64,000 nucleotides of DNA from CAVOEB01 sp965249645 (GCA_965249645.1 CBDFML010000011.1:496001-560000); one strand, 5' to 3'. Positions 1-9,246 are shown, counted from the first letter of the stretch. Numbers and translations: made by a program. Notes: generated by a model not told the origin, from the sequence alone.

Positions 1-422
1 TTGCACTCCTCGTCGTCGCCGTCGTCCTGGTTGCAGTGAACCACCACCTCGTCGCCCACCTTCCAGCGGGTCACCCGCCGGCCGACCGCCCAGACGATGC
101 CCGACGCGTCCGAGCCCGCGACGTGGTAGTCCGCCTTGTGCACGTCGAACGGCGAGATCGGCTTGCCCAGCGAGGCCCACACGCCGTTGTAGTTCACGCC
201 CGCGGCCATCACCATGATGAGCACCTCGTCGGCGTCGATCGGGGGCGTCTCGACGACCTCGATCTGCATCGCCTCCTCGGGCTCGCCGTGCCGCTCGCGC
301 CGGATCGCCCAGGCGTGCATCTTGGCCGGCACATGGCCCAGCGGCGGGATCTCGCCGACCTCGTAGAGGTCCTTCTTCGGCCCCTCGTCGTCGAGTTCCA
401 CGGCTTGCGCGGATTCGCTCAT
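1..422 (-). CDS. ccr: Crotonyl-CoA carboxylase/reductase, N-terminal part (runs off the window)
   Basis: The enzyme reductively carboxylates crotonyl-CoA to ethylmalonyl-CoA with NADPH and CO2, the key step of the ethylmalonyl-CoA pathway. About 140 residues are visible, starting MSESAQAVELDDEGPKK and continuing into the GroES-like fold of medium-chain dehydrogenases (GVNYNGVWASLGKPIS, then AGSDASGIVWAVG and WKVGDEVVVHC), which is the characteristic ccr N-terminus. The catalytic and cofactor domains lie outside the window. It is divergent from ethylmalonyl-CoA mutase, which supports the assignment. Confidence 0.93.
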   Translation of the reverse strand, partial: MSESAQAVELDDEGPKKDLYEVGEIPPLGHVPAKMHAWAIRRERHGEPEEAMQIEVVETPPIDADEVLIMVMAAGVNYNGVWASLGKPISPFDVHKADYHVAGSDASGIVWAVGRRVTRWKVGDEVVVHCNQDDGDDEEC

Positions 423-588
423 GGCTGACTTCTCTTTTGTCCGGTCCGGCCTGGCCGGCCGGGCGGTGCGCCCTTGATGGCTTGCAACGTTACGATTCGA
501 TGACTGGCGGGAGGGTTCCAATCTTTGCCTCCATTTGCAAGATTTTTTTGCGATGCAGCATTTTTCGTCATGCCGTAATATGCCGGGC
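423..588. promoter_or_regulatory. Divergent ccr/ecm intergenic region with TTTGCAA-type motifs
   Basis: This 166-base gap must hold the promoters of both ethylmalonyl-CoA pathway genes. TTGCAA occurs at 482-487 and TTTGCAA at 534-540, and a TTTGC follows at 547-551 after a T-run. TTTGCAA half-sites are known binding elements of short-chain acyl-CoA-responsive regulators of the RamB/ScfR type. That this gap is such an operator is inference; no regulator gene lies next to it. Confidence 0.4.
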
Positions 589-2610
589 ATGAGCGAGACC
601 GACCCCAGCCTGATCCCGCGCGACAAGCCGTGGCTGATGCGCACCTACTCGGGGCACAGCACCGCCGCCGCGTCGAACGCGCTCTACCGCACCAATCTTG
701 CGCGCGGCCAGACCGGGCTGTCGGTCGCCTTCGACCTGCCGACCCAGACCGGCTACGATTCCGATCACCCCCTCGCCCGGGGCGAGGTCGGCAAGGTCGG
801 CGTGCCGATCGGCCATCTGGGCGACATGGAGACCCTGTTCGAGGCCATCCCCCTCGATAAGATGAACACCTCCATGACGATTAACGCCACAGCGCCCTGG
901 CTGATGGCGCTTTACATAGCTGCCGCCGAAAAACCGGGCATCGCGCGCGACGCGCTCTCGGGCACGGTGCAAAACGACATCATCAAGGAATATCTTTCGC
1001 GCGGCACCCACGTCTATCCGCCCAAGCCCAGCCTGCGGCTCACCACCGACGTCATCGCGTTTACCGCCGCCGAGGTCCCGAAATGGAACCCGGTCAATAT
1101 CTGCTCCTACCACCTCCAGGAGGCGGGAGCGACGCCTGTCGAGGAGCTTGCCTTCGCGCTCGCCAACGCCATCGCCGTGCTCGATGCGGTCAAAGCGCGC
1201 GGCGACGTCTCGGCCGAGGATTTCCCGCGCCTGGTCGGGCGCATCAGCTTCTTCGTCAACGCGGGCGTACGCCTAGTCACCGAGATCTGCAAGATGCGCG
1301 CCTTCGTCGATTTGTGGGACGAGATCACAGCCGAGCGTTACGGCGTCGAGGAGCCCAAGTTCCGCCGCTTCCGCTACGGCGTGCAGGTCAACTCGCTGGG
1401 CCTCACCGAGCAGCAGCCCGAGAACAACGTCTACCGCATCCTGCTCGAGATGCTGGCCGTGGTGCTCTCCAAGGACGCCCGCGCCCGTGCCGTCCAGCTC
1501 CCCGCCTGGAACGAAGCGATGGGCCTGCCCCGGCCGTGGGACCAGCAATGGAGCCTGCGCCTGCAGCAGATCGTCGCGCACGAAACCGACCTTCTGGAAT
1601 TCGACGACATCTTCACGGGCTCGCCCGTGATCGAGGCCAGGACCGCCGAGCTCGCCGCTGCCGCCCGCGCCGAACTGGCGGAGATCGAAAAAATGGGCGG
1701 CGCGCTCGAGGCCATCGAAAGCAGCTACATGAAGCGCCGCCTCGTCGAATCCAACGCCAAGCGGGTCAAGCGCATCGAATCGGGCGAGCATGTCGTGGTA
1801 GGGGTCAACGAATTTACCGAGAGCGCGCCCTCGCCGCTCACCGCCGAGGACGCCGACGCCTTTCTCGCCCTCGATCCGGACGCGGAAGATCAGCAGATCG
1901 CGCGGCTCGCCGCCTGGCGCGAATCCCGCGACGACGGCGCCGTCAAGAAGGCGCTCGCCGGCCTGACCAACGCGGCCACCGAGGGGCGCAACGTCATGGA
2001 GCCCTCCATCGCCTGCGCCCATGCGGGCGTGACCACCGGCGAATGGGGCGAGGCCTTGCGCGATATTTTCGGCGAATACCGCGCGCCCACCGGGGTCGCG
2101 GGCGTCCGCCTCGCCGAGGCCATCGGCAACAGCCCGCTTGCCGGGCGCTACAACGAGCTTCGCGAAGAGGTCGCGGCCGCCGAAAAACGCCTCGGCCGTC
2201 CGCTCACCATACTCGTCGGCAAGCCCGGTCTCGACGGCCATTCCAACGGCGCCGAGCAGATCGCGGTCACGGCGGCCGAATGCGGTATGACCGTCATCTA
2301 CGATGGCATCCGGCTGACGCCCGAGCAGATCGTCGAGCGCGCGAAAACCGAAAGAGCCCACCTCGTCGGCCTCTCGGTGCTCTCGGGCTCCCATCTCGGC
2401 CTCGCGCTCGACGTCATCGCGCGCATGAAGACGGCGGGCCTCGCAGATATTCCCGTGGTGGTCGGCGGTATCATCCCCGACGACGATGCGGCCCGCCTGA
2501 TCGAAGCGGGCGTTGCCAAGGTCTTCACGCCGAAGGATTACGAGATGGCGCAGATCATGGGCGACATGGTGGCGCTGGCCGCCCCCGGGCGCGACGAGGC
2601 GGCGGAGTAA
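589..2610 (+). CDS. ecm: Ethylmalonyl-CoA mutase (adenosylcobalamin-dependent)
   Basis: It converts (2R)-ethylmalonyl-CoA to methylsuccinyl-CoA, the step after Ccr. The 673-residue protein has the mutase TIM-barrel domain (YSGHSTAAASNALYR near the N-terminus, DLPTQTGYDSDHP) and a C-terminal B12-binding domain. The cobalamin-ligand motif DGHSNG (D-x-H-x-x-G) lies near residue 550. Single-chain length and the MeaA-like N-terminus separate it from the two-part methylmalonyl-CoA mutase. The reading frame is open from 535, but ATG 589 (MSETDPSLIPRDKPW) matches the family start. It is divergent from ccr. Confidence 0.93.
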   Translation: MSETDPSLIPRDKPWLMRTYSGHSTAAASNALYRTNLARGQTGLSVAFDLPTQTGYDSDHPLARGEVGKVGVPIGHLGDMETLFEAIPLDKMNTSMTINATAPWLMALYIAAAEKPGIARDALSGTVQNDIIKEYLSRGTHVYPPKPSLRLTTDVIAFTAAEVPKWNPVNICSYHLQEAGATPVEELAFALANAIAVLDAVKARGDVSAEDFPRLVGRISFFVNAGVRLVTEICKMRAFVDLWDEITAERYGVEEPKFRRFRYGVQVNSLGLTEQQPENNVYRILLEMLAVVLSKDARARAVQLPAWNEAMGLPRPWDQQWSLRLQQIVAHETDLLEFDDIFTGSPVIEARTAELAAAARAELAEIEKMGGALEAIESSYMKRRLVESNAKRVKRIESGEHVVVGVNEFTESAPSPLTAEDADAFLALDPDAEDQQIARLAAWRESRDDGAVKKALAGLTNAATEGRNVMEPSIACAHAGVTTGEWGEALRDIFGEYRAPTGVAGVRLAEAIGNSPLAGRYNELREEVAAAEKRLGRPLTILVGKPGLDGHSNGAEQIAVTAAECGMTVIYDGIRLTPEQIVERAKTERAHLVGLSVLSGSHLGLALDVIARMKTAGLADIPVVVGGIIPDDDAARLIEAGVAKVFTPKDYEMAQIMGDMVALAAPGRDEAAE

Positions 2611-2626
2611 CCCGCGCCCCCGCCGT

Positions 2627-3403
2627 TCAGTCCATGAATTCGCCGCGGTCGATATGGAGCGTCTGGCCCGTGATGTCCTTCGCGCCGTCCGACGCCAAGA
2701 ACAAATAGCCCGGGATCATGTCTTCGGGCTCCATCAGGCCGGGGAAGGCCTGGCGGCCGTAGACCTCCGCCATCAGCTCGTCTTCGCTCCGCCCCGTGCG
2801 CTCGGCGTCGATCCGTAAAGATCGCATCGCGGCCTCCGTGCGCACCCAGTTGGGACAGATCGCGTTCACGTTGATGCCTTTCGGCCCCAGCTCCTGGGCG
2901 AGCGCGCGCATGAAGCCGATATTGGCGTGCTTGGAGGCGCAATAGCCCGTAAAGCCCGCATAGCCCGTCTTGCCGAAGGTCGAGGCGGTAATCACGATCC
3001 TGGAACCCCGTTCCATGGTCTTGACCGCCTCGCGGGTCACGTAATAGGTCCCTATCACGTTGATCTCGATGATCTTGCGAAAGGTCGCCTCGACCGCGTC
3101 GCCCGGCTCGTCCACGGGCGTCAATCGCTCGAAGCCCGCGTTGTTGACCAGCACGTCGAGCGAGCCGATTTCGGCCATCACCTCGGCCACCCGCGCCCGC
3201 TCGGCAATATCGCAAACATGGGCGGCGACCGACTTGCCCGCTTCGGCCGCATAGTCTTTGGCGGCGTCGTGGATCGCCTCGTCGTCGGCCAGCACGATCA
3301 GCTCGGCGCCTGTACGCGCGAAGCCCATCGCGATGCCCCAGCCGATGCCCCGGCTCGCACCCGTCACCAGAACCCGCTTGCCGCTGAAGTCGAAATCGCT
3401 CAT
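2627..3403 (-). CDS. SDR family oxidoreductase (3-hydroxyacyl/hydroxybutyrate dehydrogenase-like)
   Basis: A 258-residue classical short-chain dehydrogenase starting MSDFDFSGKRVLVTGASRGIG. It has the Rossmann motif TGASRGIG, the NNAG motif, and catalytic Ser and YCASK around residues 140-160. The C-terminal DITGQTLHIDRGEF resembles D-beta-hydroxybutyrate dehydrogenases, but the substrate cannot be read from sequence. An upstream frame extension exists to 3481; ATG 3403 is preferred because it starts the domain. It converges with ecm with a 16-base gap. Confidence 0.85.
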   Translation of the reverse strand: MSDFDFSGKRVLVTGASRGIGWGIAMGFARTGAELIVLADDEAIHDAAKDYAAEAGKSVAAHVCDIAERARVAEVMAEIGSLDVLVNNAGFERLTPVDEPGDAVEATFRKIIEINVIGTYYVTREAVKTMERGSRIVITASTFGKTGYAGFTGYCASKHANIGFMRALAQELGPKGINVNAICPNWVRTEAAMRSLRIDAERTGRSEDELMAEVYGRQAFPGLMEPEDMIPGYLFLASDGAKDITGQTLHIDRGEFMD

Positions 3404-3466
3404 TCTCGCTCCCCCGTCGGTCATGGTCTTGCGCGAACCCGCCGCTCCCGCCATGTAGAATAGGCC

Positions 3467-4036
3467 ATGCCCCTCGTTCACTCACGCTCCATCGCCGCCA
3501 ACGCCACCGGTCCCGACCGCTTCGTCGTACTCCCCCTGCTTGCCGCCTTGGTGTTGCTGCCCGTGGGCGTCGTGCTCCCGCTCATGACCGTTGAAACCGT
3601 GTTCTTCTTCGGCGACGAATTTTCCATCCTCGACAGCCTGATCGCCCTGTTTGATGCGGGCGAGATCCTGCTCTTCGTCCTGCTCGGCGTCTTCGGCGTC
3701 CTGCTGCCTGTGGGCCGCCTGCTCTTTGCGGGCCTCCTGTGGTTTCGCCTGCCCGCCGACGATGCGCGCGCGCGCGCGATCGCCGCGGTCATCGCCACCT
3801 TGGGCAAATGGTCCATGCTCGAGGTTCTCATCCTCGCCATTGCCATCGTCTCGACCAAGCTCAGCCTGCTCGGCGAAGCCCACACCAACCCCGGCATCTA
3901 CTTCTTCACGGGCGCGGTGCTCTGCCAGATGGCGGGCTTTCAATGGCTGCGCGCCGCGGGTGCGCGTGTTTGCGCGCGCCTCGCGACCGCTCCCGAACCG
4001 TCCGCCTCGGCGGATTTGTGGAATAATGTGAAATAA
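3467..4036 (+). CDS. Paraquat-inducible protein A-like membrane protein
   Basis: 189 residues with about four hydrophobic segments: VVLPLLAALVLLPVGVVLP, ILLFVLLGVFGVLLPVGRLL, a segment in the middle around GKWSMLEVLILAIAIV, and a last one around the FFTGAVLCQMAGF stretch. The GKWSMLEV signature and a single-module length point to the PqiA family (PF04403), inner-membrane partners of MCE-type lipid transport. No cysteines of a zinc ribbon are visible and no MCE gene adjoins, so the role is open. Confidence 0.75.
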   Translation: MPLVHSRSIAANATGPDRFVVLPLLAALVLLPVGVVLPLMTVETVFFFGDEFSILDSLIALFDAGEILLFVLLGVFGVLLPVGRLLFAGLLWFRLPADDARARAIAAVIATLGKWSMLEVLILAIAIVSTKLSLLGEAHTNPGIYFFTGAVLCQMAGFQWLRAAGARVCARLATAPEPSASADLWNNVK

Positions 4037-4137
4037 TTATCACTTAGCTGACAAATTATGTTGCGATAACAACAAAATCTGTCATTCTTGCCGCAACACC
4101 CTTCGCACTCTGCCGCCGACCGCAGACGAGGCTCATC

Positions 4138-5418
4138 ATGTCCCGCGTGTTACTTCCCGCAACCGGCGCCTCCCCCGCCGCTATTACCGCCGCCATGGCC
4201 GAGGCCCGCAGCTTGGACGCCGACCAGAATGCGGGCCGGGTGGTGATGGGCTGCTACCACGTCAGCGACGAGCACGCGGAGGTGCAGGACCGCGCCTATG
4301 TGGAATTCCTCCATGCAAACGCGCTGCTGCGCGGCGATATCGAGCGCAAGGGAGGGCAGGGCTTCTTTCCCTCCCTCGCGCGCTTCGATTTCGAGGTCGT
4401 CGAGATGGCGCTGGGCATTCTGAACGCCCCCGAGGGTGCGGCCGGCGTGTTCACCTCGGGCGGCACCGAGAGCGTGCTGATGGCGGTCCTGCTCGCGCGC
4501 GACTGGGCGCGAAAACACCGTCCCGAGGTCGCCCGGCCCGTCATTCTCATGCCCCGCACGGCCCACCCTGCCTTTACCAAGGGCGCGCATTATTTCGGCC
4601 TCGAGACGCTCCGCATCCCGCAGAGAACGGATTTCTGCGCCGACGTGACGGCGATGGAAGCGGCCATGAGCGAGAACGTTGTCCTCGTGGTCGGTTCCGC
4701 GCCCTGCTATCCCTTCGGGGTCGTGGACCCCATTGCGGAGCTTTCCGAGATGGCGGCGAAGGTCGGCGCCTGGATGCATGTCGACGCCTGCGTCGGCGGC
4801 TACGTGCTGCCCTTCGTGCGTAAATTAGGCTACGAGGTGCCCGATTTCGATTTCCAGGTCCCGGGCGTCTTTTCCATCTCCGCCGACCTGCACAAGTTCG
4901 GCTACACGCCCAAGGACGCCTCGACCATCCTGTTCCGCTCCGAGGCCATGAAGGAAGTCGGCCATTTCGGTTTTTCCGACTGGCCCTTCGGATCGTATAA
5001 CACCGACACGCTCGGCGGCTCCCACACCGGCGGCTCCATGGCCGCCGCCTGGGCGTCGATGCGCCATCTGGGCGAGCAGGGTTACCTCGACGCCACGAAG
5101 CGCGCCATGACTGCCCGCGACGTCATGCTCGATGGCGTTCGCTCGATCGACGGCCTCGTGATCCACGGCACCTCTCGCATTCCCATAGCGAGCTTTGGGT
5201 CGAACGACCCCGCGCTCGACATCATCGCCGTTGCGGAAGGGCTCAAGCAAAGAGGCTGGCTGTTCGCACGCGGCATCGAGCCCGACGCCGTCCATTTCGC
5301 GCTGGCCCCGCTCCACGACGCCTTTGCCGGGGCCTACGCCGCGGATTTACGCGAGGTCGTCGAAAAGGTTCGCGCCGGCGAGATCACCGCCTCGGGCAAG
5401 GGCGCGGTGTACGCGTAA
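4138..5418 (+). CDS. PLP-dependent decarboxylase / sphingosine-phosphate lyase-like enzyme
   Basis: A 426-residue fold-type I PLP enzyme of the group II decarboxylase superfamily. GVFTSGGTESVLMA is the cofactor phosphate-binding loop, HVDACVGGY holds the PLP-pyridine aspartate, and DLHKFGYTPKDAS carries the Schiff-base lysine (about residue 253). The HKFGYTPK context and overall length resemble sphinganine-1-phosphate aldolase-like proteins more than glutamate decarboxylase. It stands alone between unrelated genes, so the substrate is unknown. Confidence 0.85.
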   Translation: MSRVLLPATGASPAAITAAMAEARSLDADQNAGRVVMGCYHVSDEHAEVQDRAYVEFLHANALLRGDIERKGGQGFFPSLARFDFEVVEMALGILNAPEGAAGVFTSGGTESVLMAVLLARDWARKHRPEVARPVILMPRTAHPAFTKGAHYFGLETLRIPQRTDFCADVTAMEAAMSENVVLVVGSAPCYPFGVVDPIAELSEMAAKVGAWMHVDACVGGYVLPFVRKLGYEVPDFDFQVPGVFSISADLHKFGYTPKDASTILFRSEAMKEVGHFGFSDWPFGSYNTDTLGGSHTGGSMAAAWASMRHLGEQGYLDATKRAMTARDVMLDGVRSIDGLVIHGTSRIPIASFGSNDPALDIIAVAEGLKQRGWLFARGIEPDAVHFALAPLHDAFAGAYAADLREVVEKVRAGEITASGKGAVYA

Positions 5419-5421
5419 CTC

Positions 5422-6293
5422 CTAATCCATCTCGATCCCGCGCTCTTCCGTGGGCGGCGGATAGTCCCGGTCCAGCACTGCGAGGTCGTCCTCGCTGAGG
5501 TTGATCTCGATGGCCTGGCGGTTGGCGTCGATATGCTCGCGCTTGACCGCCTTGGGAATCGAGATCAGGCCGGATGGCGCAGCGCCGCCGGATGGCGCAG
5601 CGTCCAGGCGATGGCGACGGTCTCCGGCGTCACCCCGTGGCGCTTGGCCACCTCTTTGAGTGCGGTCTTGATCTCCAGTTTCGCCTCATGCAGCGGCATA
5701 TAGGCCATGATCGAGATGCCCCGCGCCCAGCACCAGTCCAGCAGCTCGAAATCGATGGTCCGATGCGCCAGGTTGTAGAGCAGCTGGTTGGTCACCACGC
5801 GCTGGCCCAGCGGTGTGTCCTCGGCCTCGCGCATGGCGTCGAGGTCGAAGTTCGAGACCCCGTAGTGGACGATCTTGCCGTCGCGCTTCAGCCGGTCGAA
5901 CGCTTCGAGGGTCTCGGCCACCGGGAGCTCGCCGATCCAGTGCAGCAGGTAAAGGTCCAGGCGGTCCGTGCCCAGCCGTTTCAGGCTCTTCTCGCAGGCC
6001 TTGAGCGTGCCATCGAAGCTGGCGTTCTCGGGCAGCACCTTCGAAACCAGGAAAACCTCGTCGCGCCGGCCCTCGATAGCCTCGCACACCACTTCCTCGG
6101 CACCTCCTTGAGCGTACATTTCCGCGGTGTCGATCAGGCCCATGCCCAGGTCGAGGCCGTATTTCAGCGCCGCCACCTCGTCCGCCTTGGCGGCCGCGTC
6201 GACGCCCATCTCCCAGGTGCCCAGGCCCAGCGCCGGCATCGCCGCGCCCTCGCGCATCGCCACCCGGCGCACCGCTCCCTTTGTGCCGCTCAT
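5422..6293 (-). pseudogene. Aldo/keto reductase, frameshifted near the C-terminus
   Basis: The frame from 6293 gives an AKR with the usual landmarks: LGLGTWEMG, catalytic DTAEMY, LVSKVLPENA, LDLYLLHWIG, GVSNFD. It stops at 5565 after LRHPAALRHPA. The expected AKR tail (GLISIPKAVKREHID, then NRQAIEINLSEDDLAVLD) follows in another frame and ends at TAG 5422. The break coincides with an 18-base tandem duplication (GCCGGATGGCGCAGCG at 5569 and 5587). The gene is either a recent frameshift mutant or an assembly error. Confidence 0.8.
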
Positions 6294-6430
6294 CCGTGGA
6301 TCCCCCGCTTGTTAGCCGCCGCCGCACCCGCCTGTTATGCTATCGGGCGCCGATCGGCATCCTTGCCATAGGTTAACCGGATGATGCACCACGCCGCCGG
6401 ATTCCGCGAATCGGGTTGAGGGTTGAGCTG

Positions 6431-6763
6431 ATGGGGCCTCTTGCCGTGCTCCTCGTGCCGCGCCGCGCGCGCGGCCATTGGGACGAGGAAGCGTTCGCCC
6501 GCCTGCGCCGGCGCGCCACCTAGCTCGCCTTCCCGCCCGCCATCCTCGTCGGATTTCTGGTCATTCTCCTGCTCGCGCTGTTCGGCGCCAAAACCATGGG
6601 CGATGTTGCCAGCGCCGTTATCTGGGCGGGCGCCACCGGCGCCACCGTCTTTTTCCTGCGCCGGCGCATCGAGCGCCGCGCGATCCTGGCGCTGCGCAAG
6701 ACCGTCCATCTTCACCCGACGGGAAACGTCCCGCCACCCGACGAGTCGGAGCCCGCCGCGTGA
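6431..6763 (+). pseudogene. Small membrane protein with an internal amber stop
   Basis: Reading from ATG 6431 gives MGPLAVLLVPRRARGHWDEE, about 30 residues, then TAG at 6521-6523. The same frame then continues LAFPPAILVGFLVILLLALF with a clear two-segment membrane protein and ends at TGA 6761, overlapping the GTG start of the creatininase. The precise stop/start overlap suggests this frame was once translated with the next gene. It is either a point-nonsense pseudogene or an error; no family was recognised. Confidence 0.5.
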
Positions 6764-7515
6764 CCGGTGCGTTCCTCGAAGCCCTGACCTGGATGCAAGC
6801 GGCGGAAAAGATCGCGGCAAACTGGCCGGTGCTCCTCCCCATCGGTGCGGCGGCGAAGGAGCACGGCCCCCACCTCCCGCTCGACACCGACGCGCGGATC
6901 GTGCGCGCCGTGACCGAGGCGCTTGTCCGCGAGCTGCCCGTCCTCGCCGCGCCCGTGGTCGGCTTTGGCTACTACCCCGTGTTTACGGATTATGCGGGGA
7001 GTCAAAGCCTTGGCCGCGAAACCTTCATCGCGCTCTTAGCCGAACTGATCGAAGGCTTCGCCCAACAGGGTGTCCGCCGGATCGCGGTCTTGAACAGCGG
7101 CGTTTCGACGGAGCGTCCGATTCGCGTCGCAACCGCCCGATTCGATAGCGATTCCGGTCCCGAGATCGAGATCCTCGATTTCCGTAGCCTCGGCCGCGGC
7201 GTTGACGGCCTGCTCGAACAATCCGGCGGTGGCCATGCCGACGAGCATGAAACGTCGATCATGCTGGCGCTCGCGCCCGAGACCGTGCGCATGGACCTCG
7301 CCGTGCCCGCCACCTGTGCGGGCGCGCCCGGTGCAATGCTCCCCTCGCCCGTGCGCCTCTCGCCAGATTCCGCCTCGGGTGCAGCTTACAACCCCACCGG
7401 CGCGACCGGCGATCCCTCGCTGGCGACGGCCGAGAAGGGCCACGCCTTCCTTGCCGCGCTGATCGACGATTGCAGCAAAGCCCTCACCGCCCGCTGGCCC
7501 GATCTCCAAGCTTGA
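6760..7515 (+). CDS. Creatininase family protein (metal-dependent amidohydrolase)
   Basis: 251 residues from GTG 6760, which overlaps the preceding stop. GAAAKEHGPHLPLDTD gives the metal-binding E-H-G-x-H-L and Asp ligands, and GGHADEHETS supplies the later His/Glu site. The family's usual N-G-H-G-G-N stretch is replaced by LNSGVSTERP, marking a divergent subfamily. The substrate is therefore not safely creatinine; relatives hydrolyse various cyclic amides or formamides. A longer open frame exists upstream, but the domain starts at the GTG. Confidence 0.8.
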   Translation: MTGAFLEALTWMQAAEKIAANWPVLLPIGAAAKEHGPHLPLDTDARIVRAVTEALVRELPVLAAPVVGFGYYPVFTDYAGSQSLGRETFIALLAELIEGFAQQGVRRIAVLNSGVSTERPIRVATARFDSDSGPEIEILDFRSLGRGVDGLLEQSGGGHADEHETSIMLALAPETVRMDLAVPATCAGAPGAMLPSPVRLSPDSASGAAYNPTGATGDPSLATAEKGHAFLAALIDDCSKALTARWPDLQA

Positions 7516-7570
7516 CGCCCAAATCGTCCCCCGCGATTGTGGGCGGCCCCTGAACGAAAAGAGGTCCGCC

Positions 7571-8227
7571 ATGACCGCCACCGATCTTCCCGTAATCACG
7601 GGCGCCCTTCTGAGCCCCTATGTCCGCGCCGTCTGCTGCGCCTTCGAGGAGAAAGGCGCGCCCTACGAGCTCGAGGCCATCACCGGCATCGAGCAGCTCA
7701 AGACCCCCGAACACCGGGCGCTCCACCCTTTCGGCAAGATCCCCGTGATGCGCCACGGCGGTTTTGTGCTCTACGAGAGCGGCGCGATCTGCCGCTACCT
7801 GGACGCGGCCTTCGACGGCCCGGCGCTGCAGCCCGCGGGGCTGCGCGAGCGCGCCCTAATGGACCAGTGGATGAGCGCGCTGCAGCACTACTTCATGGCC
7901 GACCTCGGCGGCCGCTATATCGGGCCCAACCTGTTTCCCAAGGGCCCCGACGGCGCGCCCGACCGCGCGATCATCGACACAGCTAAGGACGATGTTCGCC
8001 ATCACGTCGGTGTCGCCGACGCCGCGCTCGAGGGGCGCGACTGGCTCGCGGGCGACGCGCTATCGCTCGCCGACCTCTACCTCCACGCCATCCTGGGCCT
8101 CGCCAGGATGATGCCCGACGCCGAAGAATTCGTGAGTGGCTTCGCCAATATCGAGCGGGCCCACGCAGCCATCACGGTGCGGCCCAGCTTCCAGGCGACC
8201 GTGCCGAGCCTGTCCCAGGCGCCGTGA
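7571..8227 (+). CDS. Glutathione S-transferase family protein
   Basis: 218 residues. The N-terminal thioredoxin-like domain (LLSPYVRAVCCAFEEKGAPYE, FGKIPVMRHGGFVLYESGAI with the cis-Pro and E-S glutathione-binding pair) is followed by an all-helical C-terminal domain with the conserved GDALSLADLYLHAIL helix. A ribosome-binding AAGAGG lies upstream of ATG 7571. It is likely cytosolic; the substrate is unknown. Confidence 0.88.
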   Translation: MTATDLPVITGALLSPYVRAVCCAFEEKGAPYELEAITGIEQLKTPEHRALHPFGKIPVMRHGGFVLYESGAICRYLDAAFDGPALQPAGLRERALMDQWMSALQHYFMADLGGRYIGPNLFPKGPDGAPDRAIIDTAKDDVRHHVGVADAALEGRDWLAGDALSLADLYLHAILGLARMMPDAEEFVSGFANIERAHAAITVRPSFQATVPSLSQAP

Positions 8228-8236
8228 GCGGCGCCG

Positions 8237-9235
8237 TCACAGGGACTGAAAGATCGCTTCCCACGCGGCGGCGAGCTCGGCTTTCGCGTCATCCCGTTCC
8301 GCCGGGCCGTGACCGCCCAGGATCTGCTCGAAGTCCCATGCCGCCACCGTCTCCAGCGAGGCGCGCAGCGCATCAGCGTCCTGGGTCAGCAGGCGGTGAT
8401 AGGCGAGGCAGCCGAAGGCGCGGTGCTGGCCCCACAGCCAGCAGTAAAAATCGATGAAGCGGGTGCGCGGTTCTTTTCCTGAGAGCACCATGTCGGTCAG
8501 CAGCAGGCTCTTGCTCGGAGCGTGGTAAAGCCCGGTCTCGTCGAACGCGTGGCCGTCGCAATGAACCTGCTCGATCTCGCCCGGCGCGAACGGCGCCGCG
8601 TCGTCGAGATAGCCCGCATAACGCAGACCCTGGACTTCGGCCTTCTCCTTGTGCGCCTGTGGGCCGATCAGCTTCGCGTCGGGCCAGGCGGCCTGCCAGG
8701 ACGCGATGAACATGTAGTGAAACGCCGTTTGGGTGACCAGGAACTCGACCGGCCTCAGCATGTCGATCTGCGCCTTCAGGTCGTCGGTCAGCGTCACCGG
8801 GTTGATCACCACGAGGCCGCCCGACGCTAGCCGAATCACGCGCACCACCTGCTGAAGCTTCATCGGCCCGCCGGGCATGATGTCGTAGACCGATTCGCCC
8901 GCCCAGATGTTCTCGCCCATGGCTTCGAGCCCGCCCGGCGCGCTCTCCTTGCCGTCGAACTGATCGGGCCCGAACACGAAATCCTCTTCCTCGTCTTCGG
9001 CCCAGCCCCGGGCCAGCTCCATCCCGGTGCGGCCGCCCTCGTAATCGCCCAGCCCCATGGTCAGGCAGCCCGCTAGATGATGGCTCGCGAATCGCCTGGG
9101 CCAATCGGCGAGCAGCTTGGCCACCTTCTCGGGCACCGTCTCCGGCGCCATGAAGATCGACCAGCAGATGTCCTGGGCCTGGGCCATGAATTCGGCTGGA
9201 TAGTGCTCGTCCATAAGATTCTCCCGGGTATCCAT
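8237..9235 (-). CDS. DUF4336 domain protein, metallo-beta-lactamase-like fold
   Basis: 332 residues with an extra N-terminal helical region (about 1-100), then a DUF4336-like stretch: GGPMKLQQVVRVIRLASGGL, VVINPVTLTDDLKAQIDMLR, and H-rich segments around FHYMFIASW and QVHCDGHAFDETGLYH. The FEQILGGHGPAERDDAK end resembles MBL-fold proteins. No biochemical role is established for the family. It lies 11 bases from the CoA-transferase and on the same strand, so the two are probably co-transcribed. Confidence 0.6.
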   Translation of the reverse strand: MDTRENLMDEHYPAEFMAQAQDICWSIFMAPETVPEKVAKLLADWPRRFASHHLAGCLTMGLGDYEGGRTGMELARGWAEDEEEDFVFGPDQFDGKESAPGGLEAMGENIWAGESVYDIMPGGPMKLQQVVRVIRLASGGLVVINPVTLTDDLKAQIDMLRPVEFLVTQTAFHYMFIASWQAAWPDAKLIGPQAHKEKAEVQGLRYAGYLDDAAPFAPGEIEQVHCDGHAFDETGLYHAPSKSLLLTDMVLSGKEPRTRFIDFYCWLWGQHRAFGCLAYHRLLTQDADALRASLETVAAWDFEQILGGHGPAERDDAKAELAAAWEAIFQSL

Positions 9236-9246
9236 ATCGCCGGTTC

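Noticed and set aside
1083..2708. A 541-codon alternative plus-strand frame
   Set aside because: It overlaps ecm in another frame and is arginine-rich without any recognisable domain.
6521..6523. Possible stop-codon read-through or pyrrolysine at TAG
   Set aside because: There is no supporting RNA element, no methylamine methyltransferase or pyl genes in the window; nonsense mutation or error is simpler.
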